Source of the DNA: Candidatus Poseidonia sp. | GTDB taxonomy: Archaea > Thermoplasmatota > Poseidoniia > Poseidoniales > Poseidoniaceae | Length of the DNA stretch: 5,266 nt | NCBI GenBank assembly: GCA_013330155.1 | Contig: DUIU01000149.1 | Location: 1-5,266 of the forward strand | Reading direction: 5' to 3' | Shown here: one piece after another, positions 1-5,266 of the stretch | Position numbering within the stretch: the first letter of the stretch is position 1 | Layout of the letters: each line of letters opens with the position of its first letter | Made by a program: the position numbers and the translations under genes | Notes under the pieces: generated by a model | Told to the model about the DNA's origin: nothing | What the model saw: only the letters and a program-made list of their open reading frames with translations | Databases searched by the model: none

Positions 1-1
1 T

Positions 2-1162
2 GCTGCCTCCCAACATCCCCCTCATCACCACCCCCCCCAGCCCCACCGCCACCACAGCACGGAACAATCGATTGAACAAGATGATTCTCAATTGGTTCTT
101 ATCGACGGTTCTTTCGATTTGACCTACGAACTCATGCTTCCACCATCAAGCACATCGCTAACGCAGGTTCGAGTTGATGTTTGTGAGGCTCCAAATGGCG
201 TCTGTAGGGAGACTCCACGGACGCTCTCGGTTCCTTTCACCCATTCTGGCAATGAGGTAATGGTCACTGTAGACCCAACCTATCTCAACATGTCCCAAGG
301 TGTGTGGCAGATTGAATTCAGGGCGACCGATGACTTGCTCCGAGATAGCGGTCTTCTTCAAACGACCATCCTTTATGATAATCAAGCACCGTACGTTGAA
401 CTTCTTCTTCCCGCAAATGTCATGGAACAGGAGCCGGTCAATGTTTACGTCTCCGTTGAAGATGGTTATTTGGGTGAATCAAGTTCGTTCACTTGGACCA
501 TCATCAACGAAATTGGCATGCGAAGAGCACCGGTGGAATCCGAACAGATTGCGGTGGACCAATTGTTGCTCAACTTCTCTGAACAAGGGGTCTATTCGAT
601 CGAAGTATCGGTTCGAGATCGTGCGGGTTATATGACCCAAGATTCATCCACAATCACCGTCATGAATCAAAGGCCAACGGCGTTGATTAGCGTTGATGGA
701 TTGGTCTTAGAAGACGATGTGCGCCTCACCCTTGTTGATGGTGAAAGCTGGGTGATTCTTGGAAATAAGAGCGTTGACAATGAACCCGTGGACTATCTAT
801 GGGTCATCAACGATGACCGTTCTTGGCGTGGGATCTCAACCCTCACGCCTGACCAGTTTGATCGAACTGGTGTTCACACAGTGGAACTGATCGTATTTGA
901 CGACGATGGGGCAACGCACTCCACCACCATTGAAATTGATATTCTGGCCCCTGCACCGGAGGAAGATTCCTCAATGCTGGCTTGGTTCTTCCCCGGTCTT
1001 TTGGTGCTCATCGTGCTTGTGGTCGTGGGTTTCCGTTCCAAATCATCGACCAATCTCGAACTTCCAAAATGGAAGAACGTTGAACATTCAGGTAATGGTA
1101 CTGAATCAACCGAATACATCAACGAAGATGCAACGATTGAAGAAGACGAAGCGCGAGGGTGA
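2..1162 (+). CDS. PKD/Ig-like domain surface protein with C-terminal membrane anchor (5' partial)
   Basis: The reading frame is open to the left window edge, with no ATG and no convincing ribosome binding site. The TTG at 92 is only a possible internal start, so I treat the gene as 5' truncated; a signal peptide would lie outside. Counting from the TTG codon, residues 1-95 look like a beta-sandwich with a close cysteine pair (C31, C38). Residues 99-192 and 193-286 each look like a PKD/cadherin-type domain, ending in strands such as GVYSIEVSVRDRAGY and GVHTVELIVFDDDGAT. Residues 295-314 form one strongly hydrophobic helix followed by R-S-K, then about 40 mostly acidic residues ending EEDEARG. 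This predicts an extracellular stalk or adhesion-type protein anchored by its C-terminus with a short cytoplasmic tail. No catalytic motif is visible in the part seen, so the function is unknown; an enzymatic domain could lie upstream. The stop lies 3 nt before the pepP start. The domain assignment is by pattern and could equally be a related Ig-like fold. Confidence 0.8.
   Translation, partial: AASQHPPHHHPPQPHRHHSTEQSIEQDDSQLVLIDGSFDLTYELMLPPSSTSLTQVRVDVCEAPNGVCRETPRTLSVPFTHSGNEVMVTVDPTYLNMSQGVWQIEFRATDDLLRDSGLLQTTILYDNQAPYVELLLPANVMEQEPVNVYVSVEDGYLGESSSFTWTIINEIGMRRAPVESEQIAVDQLLLNFSEQGVYSIEVSVRDRAGYMTQDSSTITVMNQRPTALISVDGLVLEDDVRLTLVDGESWVILGNKSVDNEPVDYLWVINDDRSWRGISTLTPDQFDRTGVHTVELIVFDDDGATHSTTIEIDILAPAPEEDSSMLAWFFPGLLVLIVLVVVGFRSKSSTNLELPKWKNVEHSGNGTESTEYINEDATIEEDEARG
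17..58. repeat. C-rich low-complexity tract with a C8 run
   Basis: This stretch is nearly all C with scattered A and G, including eight consecutive C at 31-38. In the frame that continues into the downstream protein it reads as His/Pro-rich (HPPHHHPPQPHRHH). In the frame starting at base 1 it reads as a proline-rich linker (SPSSPPPPAPPPP) that then stops at 73-75. It probably encodes an interdomain linker of the surface protein. The homopolymer makes a one-base length error or a real frameshift possible. Confidence 0.55.
1155..1162 (+). promoter_or_regulatory. Ribosome binding site of pepP overlapping the upstream stop
   Basis: GAGGGTGA lies 3 nt before the ATG at 1166 and contains the TGA stop of the surface-protein gene. 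It resembles the GGTGA core complementary to the 16S rRNA 3' end. This supports the ATG at 1166 as the start and suggests translational coupling. Confidence 0.6.
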
Positions 1163-1165
1163 ATC

Positions 1166-2539
1166 ATGTTCGCTGAAGCTATGGCCCGTCTACCATCGCA
1201 TCCTGCTCCGACCTTGCTTGAAGAGTTTGAACAACGACAAGACCGGTTAACATCACAATTTCGACACGACGACGTCTTCGTTCTCGCATCACCTCCGCAC
1301 GCCGTGCACTCCAATGATGTTGAATACCCCTACCGAACATCCAGCGACCTCATTTACCTGACCGGATGGACTGAAGCCGAAAGCGTGTTTGTGTTGCGCC
1401 ATGAAGATGGTCGTTGGGTTTCATCCCTGTTTGTCCAGCCAAAGGATACGCTCAAGGAGATATGGGAAGGTCGTCGTCCAGGTGTGGAAGGGGCACTTTC
1501 CTCGTATGCTGTCAATGAAGCCTACGGCAACAATGAATTGGAAGACCAACTGTCCAAATGGCTCACGAATGCTCGTAGGGTGTTTCATCGCGGTGGCGTC
1601 AACCACCATATTGATGGCCTCATCGAAACCTCTGTCCAACGACGTGATCGTGCTCGCCAACATTTTGGCACCGGTCCCGTTGCTGTTGAAGACCCATCGG
1701 GTTTGCTGGCTGAATTGCGCCTTAGGAAATCAGCGTCCGAAATCGAACAGATGGTCTATGCGAGCAAGGTAGCCAGCGTTGCGCATGAACTTGCCATGAG
1801 GCATAGCAGGGAAGGCGTGACAGAATACCAGTTGCAATCGGTCATTGAAGGGTTCTTCTCCTATGCAGGCACTTCTGGATGGTCCTATCCTTCCATTGTT
1901 GGATGTGGTGAAAACGCAACGATTCTTCATTACAAAACCAATCAAGATGTTTGTGGGCTTGATGAAGTCATCCTCATTGATGCTGGAGCAGAATTCCGTG
2001 GTTACGCTAGCGACATCACCCGTTCATGGCCAATCTCAGGGAAGTTCACAGATGCTCAACGTGAGATTTACGAAGTGGTGCTTGAGGCGCAATTGGCGGC
2101 CATAGAGGCATGCCAAGTCGGTAATCTCTATACCGCTCCGCACGATGCTGCACGCACCGTTCTTGCTGAAGGCCTCATCCGATTGGGTGTGATCTCCCAA
2201 AGCGTAGAAGATGCACTTGACATGGGAACAGGAGAACTCAAGCGGTGGTACATGCACAACACAAGCCACTGGATTGGACTTGATGTCCACGATGCAGGAG
2301 TCTACAAGCCAGGTGGGCAACCCCGTACCTTGGAGCCAGGCATGTGCCTTACCGTCGAGCCAGGTTTGTACTTCGGAGCATGGCGGCCGGATGTTGATTG
2401 TCCTGAACGTTATGCAAACATTGGCATTCGCATTGAGGACGATGTTCTCATTACATCTGATGGCCCGATTGTGCTGACGGATGACTGCCCGAAAAGCATC
2501 GAAGACATTGAACGTATTGTTGGAAAAGACCTCCGCTGA
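1166..2539 (+). CDS. pepP: Xaa-Pro aminopeptidase, M24B family (PepP type)
   Basis: This cytoplasmic metallopeptidase removes the N-terminal residue from peptides with proline in second position, using two metal ions (usually Mn2+), and so finishes breakdown of imported or intracellular peptides. At 457 aa it is close to E. coli PepP (441 aa). Residues about 15-170 are the AMP_N domain, with YPYRTSSDLIYLTGW at 54-68 and EIWEGRRPG at 98-106. Residues about 180-445 are the pita-bread catalytic domain. All five metal ligands are present: D272 (IDAG), D283 (SDITR), H368 (in HNTSHWIGLDVHD), E398 (VEPG) and E424 (GIRIED). The second-shell histidines H255 (ILHY), H364 and H375 and the arginine R422 are also conserved. 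There is no signal peptide. The ATG start is supported by GAGGGTGA just upstream. The gene sits 3 nt after the surface-protein gene and 9 nt before mqnC, consistent with an operon. A prolidase is the main alternative, but the AMP_N domain and the SHWIGLDVHD motif favour PepP. Confidence 0.93.
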   Translation: MFAEAMARLPSHPAPTLLEEFEQRQDRLTSQFRHDDVFVLASPPHAVHSNDVEYPYRTSSDLIYLTGWTEAESVFVLRHEDGRWVSSLFVQPKDTLKEIWEGRRPGVEGALSSYAVNEAYGNNELEDQLSKWLTNARRVFHRGGVNHHIDGLIETSVQRRDRARQHFGTGPVAVEDPSGLLAELRLRKSASEIEQMVYASKVASVAHELAMRHSREGVTEYQLQSVIEGFFSYAGTSGWSYPSIVGCGENATILHYKTNQDVCGLDEVILIDAGAEFRGYASDITRSWPISGKFTDAQREIYEVVLEAQLAAIEACQVGNLYTAPHDAARTVLAEGLIRLGVISQSVEDALDMGTGELKRWYMHNTSHWIGLDVHDAGVYKPGGQPRTLEPGMCLTVEPGLYFGAWRPDVDCPERYANIGIRIEDDVLITSDGPIVLTDDCPKSIEDIERIVGKDLR

Positions 2540-2544
2540 GGTGG
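2538..2544 (+). promoter_or_regulatory. Ribosome binding site for the TTG start of mqnC
   Basis: GAGGTGG overlaps the last two bases of the pepP stop codon and lies 4 nt before the TTG at 2549. It is a strong match to the anti-Shine-Dalgarno sequence, supporting the TTG start and coupling to pepP translation. A competing GGAGG at 2602-2606 lies 8 nt before an in-frame ATG at 2615. Confidence 0.6.
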
Positions 2545-2548
2545 TAAG

Positions 2549-3736
2549 TTGAATTGGGAACAAATTCTGCAGCGCCAATCCCTTTGGGAAAGAAGCCGTT
2601 CGGAGGAATTCCGAATGACACCCGAAGAGGCGGTCATTCTCTATGATGAGGCACCACTTCACTCGTTGATGCAGGCTGCCCATCAACGGCGCTTGGCCAT
2701 GCATCCAGAAGGAAACGTGACGTACCTTGTTGACCGGAACATCAACTACACCAATGTCTGTACGATCAATTGCCAGTTTTGCTCCTTTTACCGCCCTCCA
2801 GGCCATGATGAGACGTACACCCAAACCTATGAGGAAATTTCAGCCCGAATCCAAGAATTGGAAGCCATCGGTGGTTCTCGTATTCTCATGCAGGGGGGCG
2901 TCAATCCGGCGCTTCCTATGCACTGGTACACCGACTTGCTAAAATTCCTACGAACCAATCATCCATCCATTGATTTGGATTGTTTCAGTCCAATTGAAAT
3001 CGAGGGCTTGGCCGAAGTGTGCGAAATGACCACTCTTGAAGTCCTCCAACATCTGAAATCAGCTGGTATGCACGGTCTACCCGGCGGTGGTGCTGAAATG
3101 TTGGTCGAAGAAGTACGCAAAGACGTCTCTCCCAAAAAAGGAGCACCAGCCAATTGGTTGCGGGTCATGGGCGAAGCCCAATCCCTCGGACTGACCACCA
3201 GCGCTACCAACGTCATTGGTTTTGGCGAGGGGGCTCGTGAACGCGTTGAACACATGAGAAGAATCCGTGAACTTCAATCCTCTTCCCTGCATGATCACGG
3301 TCATGGATTCACATCGTTTATTGCATGGCCTGTTCAGCTCGAATCCAATACATTTGGACGCCGAAACCGTGGTCAAAACAAACACGTGCTGGGGGCTGGC
3401 TCCTCTGAGTACCTTCGCCATGTAGCCGTATCTCGCCTGTTTTTGGACAACGTGGAGCACATTCAAGCATCCTGGCCCACGATGGGACTGAAGGTGGCAC
3501 AGATGGCGTTGCTGGCGGGAGCTGACGATGCTGGCTCAACCATGATGGAAGAGAACGTTGTTTCAGCCTCGGGTACGAGCAAACTTGACGCAACCGAGGT
3601 TGAACTTCAATCGGCCATTGTACGAGCTGGATTCACACCCGTTCGAAGGGACAGCGACTACCAACATCTGGCCACCGATCTGGTGGTTTCAGACACCGCC
3701 GACCTCGCAGCACCGCCACCGAGCATTATGTCGTAG
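2549..3736 (+). CDS. mqnC: Cyclic dehypoxanthine futalosine synthase, radical SAM (MqnC)
   Basis: MqnC converts dehypoxanthine futalosine to its cyclic form by a radical-SAM reaction in the futalosine route from chorismate to menaquinone. The 395 aa protein carries the radical-SAM cluster motif CxxxCxxC at C71, C75 and C78, inside the family signature VDRNINYTNVC...FCSFYR. Further family motifs are ILMQGGVNPALP (112-123), FSPIEIEGLAEV (146-157), GLPGGGAEML (176-185), RLFLDNVEHIQASWP (296-310) and EENVVSASGT (334-343). The GGGAE and NVVSAxGT motifs favour MqnC over the related F420 enzyme CofH and over MqnE. A His-rich stretch, HDHGHG (248-253), and a basic segment at 270-279 look slightly longer than in the bacterial enzymes I remember. 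The C-terminal 20 or so residues are unconserved. I chose the TTG start because of GAGGTGG upstream; an ATG at 2615 with GGAGG is possible and would remove 22 residues. No other mqn gene lies in the window. The stop end overlaps the convergent gene by 11 bp. Confidence 0.88.
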   Translation: MNWEQILQRQSLWERSRSEEFRMTPEEAVILYDEAPLHSLMQAAHQRRLAMHPEGNVTYLVDRNINYTNVCTINCQFCSFYRPPGHDETYTQTYEEISARIQELEAIGGSRILMQGGVNPALPMHWYTDLLKFLRTNHPSIDLDCFSPIEIEGLAEVCEMTTLEVLQHLKSAGMHGLPGGGAEMLVEEVRKDVSPKKGAPANWLRVMGEAQSLGLTTSATNVIGFGEGARERVEHMRRIRELQSSSLHDHGHGFTSFIAWPVQLESNTFGRRNRGQNKHVLGAGSSEYLRHVAVSRLFLDNVEHIQASWPTMGLKVAQMALLAGADDAGSTMMEENVVSASGTSKLDATEVELQSAIVRAGFTPVRRDSDYQHLATDLVVSDTADLAAPPPSIMS

Positions 3737-5266
3737 GACCATAGAACACAATCCAAACGACGGCACGAATGTTTCGACCACCGTTTCCAATACCGTCAGA
3801 GGGAACGTATTCTGCACCGTTGTAGTAGCCTCGGTACACGATGTGATTGGTGTTGTTGGTTGAGTTATCAACCCAATCGGTAATGTCATATGTCCACTGT
3901 TTGACATCCTGTCCCGCACACCATCCTGCACGCCCGAAGGGCCATGAGCCAAATTGATTCGCGACAACGCCATTGTTGACCTCGTTCTCACATCCTTCAC
4001 TGTTGTAGACAATTGGATGCCATTCATACGTTTGATGCTGTCCCATTGTGTAGTGATGCTCATGATCGCAGAATTCAGCGCAATTGGCCGTGTCCTGGTT
4101 GAATCCATGGCCCGTAATCGTCGCCACGATCTCAACGCTTGTAGCGTAGGAAGGCACGGTAAAATTCAACTGACGAACATGCCTTGACTCGTTGTTGTAC
4201 GTGCCGTCGAATTGCCCTCCACTGAAGGCGTAGGTGCCGTTGGTTGCACGGCTTCCGCTTCCCCAATTACTAAACAGGAAGGTTACGGTCAAATCGCCTT
4301 TGTTGGCGCCTGCATACTTGAATCGGCGCTCTTCACCGTCCTCAAACATGAAGAGGTAAGGTGAGATATCGGTGAGCCACATTCCTTCTCGGCCGTAGGT
4401 TGTAATCCAACGGATGGTCTCCGTATTGCAAACGGAATCATTGGCACGGTCGCAGACAAACATGTATGCTAGGTAATCCCATTCGTGACATCCTCCATAC
4501 GAACCATCTGATTTTTGGTACCGATTGGTTCGTTCGTAGCATGCATGCTCGTGGTACACTTCCAACGTATCATACGATGTGAGGTTGTTTGGCAGGTCAA
4601 ACGTTGCGTTGGCAAATGAGGAGTAGCCACCTTGCCAACCGCCAGAGTGGCGCTCAAAATCCATGACTGAGACAGCGTGGACTGCAGGGTCTTGTTCACG
4701 AATTTTTGTAGGGAATTCTGCCACCCATTGGTTGGGCTCGAAGGAAAGGTGGTAGGGGTCGTTCGACTGGGTTGTCCACGCATAGAGGGAGCCAGTTTCA
4801 CGGGCGAGTTGGAATCGATCAATGCCCATGAAGAATGGGCTGTTGAATGAGCTGATCATTGAACCAATGCCACCTCCGAGGTTGCTTGCGTCCATGTCAA
4901 TGTAGTGGATGCGGCTATCCCAATGAGCTTCTTCAGAGGTCGTTAATCCAGCCAAAACCGTATTGCGTTGTTGGATGACATCGTTGTGGTAGCTGTTGTC
5001 AAAAGAACCGTAGAAGAGGTGAGTGTTCAGTGGTAGATTTCGTATGAATTTACCCGGGTTTTGACCCCATGTTGCTCCGTTGTTGTTTCCGTTGCTATCC
5101 GTGTACTTGAACATGAAAAAGTAGACATCATGGCCAGTCCATCGGTTGTTGAAATTGAAACTTCCGTTGAGCGTTGGGAAAGTGAATTGCGGAACCGTTT
5201 GCATGGGGCCATTCAAACTGGTGGCGGCGGTCCAGCCAACGGGAAGTTGCACAACAGCACACCCCA
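3726..5266 (-). CDS. PNGase F-like secreted protein (5' partial)
   Basis: The frame stays open through the right window edge; GTG at 5252 is an internal candidate start without a clear ribosome binding site, so the N-terminus is probably missing. Numbering from that GTG (508 aa), residues about 195-335 and 336-506 match the two beta-sandwich domains of peptide-N-glycosidase F, which releases N-glycans from glycoproteins. Visible landmarks are CHEWD (255-259; D259 equals PNGase F Asp60), RWITTYG (281-287), ATITGHGF (377-384), CAEFC (391-395; E393 equals Glu206) and GRAGWCAG (440-447; R441 equals Arg248). The three PNGase F disulfides have counterparts: C238/C255, C391/C395 and C421/C445. C267 and C275 are extra. 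The Glu118 equivalent, around KYAGANKG (312-319), is absent and Trp207 is F394, so deglycosylating activity is uncertain. Residues about 20-190 form a separate region that I do not recognise. Asn-rich composition, paired cysteines and eight N-glycosylation sequons indicate an extracellular protein. There is no C-terminal membrane helix. It is convergent with mqnC and independently transcribed. Confidence 0.8.
   Translation of the reverse strand, partial: GCAVVQLPVGWTAATSLNGPMQTVPQFTFPTLNGSFNFNNRWTGHDVYFFMFKYTDSNGNNNGATWGQNPGKFIRNLPLNTHLFYGSFDNSYHNDVIQQRNTVLAGLTTSEEAHWDSRIHYIDMDASNLGGGIGSMISSFNSPFFMGIDRFQLARETGSLYAWTTQSNDPYHLSFEPNQWVAEFPTKIREQDPAVHAVSVMDFERHSGGWQGGYSSFANATFDLPNNLTSYDTLEVYHEHACYERTNRYQKSDGSYGGCHEWDYLAYMFVCDRANDSVCNTETIRWITTYGREGMWLTDISPYLFMFEDGEERRFKYAGANKGDLTVTFLFSNWGSGSRATNGTYAFSGGQFDGTYNNESRHVRQLNFTVPSYATSVEIVATITGHGFNQDTANCAEFCDHEHHYTMGQHQTYEWHPIVYNSEGCENEVNNGVVANQFGSWPFGRAGWCAGQDVKQWTYDITDWVDNSTNNTNHIVYRGYYNGAEYVPSDGIGNGGRNIRAVVWIVFYGPTT

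Noticed and set aside
92..94. TTG at 92 as the true start of the surface-protein gene
   Set aside because: There is no ribosome binding site before it, the frame remains open upstream, and starting there would leave a C-terminally anchored extracellular protein without a signal peptide.
874..1314. 146-codon cysteine- and serine-rich open frame on the - strand
   Set aside because: It is antisense to the membrane anchor of the surface protein and the start of pepP. The cysteines come from reverse-complemented coding sequence, and no zinc-finger spacing persists.
2036..2824. 262-codon open frame on the - strand across the end of pepP and start of mqnC
   Set aside because: It lies wholly antisense to two strongly conserved enzymes, and its translation shows no recognisable domain or start signal. 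It is a shadow frame.
2549..3736. Assignment of the radical-SAM gene as CofH (F420 synthesis)
   Set aside because: GLPGGGAEML and EENVVSASGT, with DRNINYTNVC and FYR after the cluster cysteines, fit MqnC better than the CofH pattern.
3726..3740. Possible intrinsic terminator between the convergent genes
   Set aside because: The genes overlap, and I see no GC-rich hairpin followed by a T run at the junction.
3689..4135. 148-codon open frame on the - strand overlapping the PNGase-like gene
   Set aside because: It is in another frame of the same strand inside the well-supported PNGase-like coding region, including its CAEFC and GRAGWC motifs.

Overview
The window is almost entirely coding: three co-directional genes on the + strand, then one convergent gene on the - strand. 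Both outer genes run off the window edges. No rRNA, tRNA, CRISPR array, insertion sequence or phage gene is visible. I infer a free-living, respiring prokaryote, most plausibly a marine planktonic archaeon of the Poseidoniales (Marine Group II) type. This rests on gene content: a C-terminally anchored PKD-type surface protein, PepP, futalosine-pathway MqnC and a large secreted Asn-rich protein, together with GAGGTG-type ribosome binding sites and TTG starts. No taxonomic marker is present, so the placement is inference only.

Left part (1-2539). A 5'-truncated gene encodes an extracellular protein of beta-sandwich (PKD/Ig-like) domains with one C-terminal membrane helix and an acidic tail. Three nucleotides after its stop begins a complete M24B metallopeptidase (Xaa-Pro aminopeptidase, pepP) with all five metal ligands. 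Its N-terminal end lies in a C-rich low-complexity stretch whose frame is uncertain.

Middle (2549-3736). Nine nucleotides after pepP comes a radical-SAM enzyme best assigned as MqnC, the cyclic dehypoxanthine futalosine synthase of futalosine-type menaquinone synthesis. The tight spacing of the three genes and the ribosome binding sites overlapping the upstream stops suggest one transcription unit, although the products have no obvious shared pathway.

Right part (3726-5266, - strand). A large protein, cut at its N-terminal end by the window edge, ends in a peptide-N-glycosidase F-like double beta-sandwich module. It keeps the equivalents of PNGase F Asp60, Glu206, Arg248 and all three disulfide pairs, but lacks Glu118 and Trp207. 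A region of about 170 residues that I cannot assign precedes this module. The stop ends of this gene and mqnC overlap by 11 bp. This PNGase-like protein is the most interesting item in the window. I see no evidence of a new multi-gene system.
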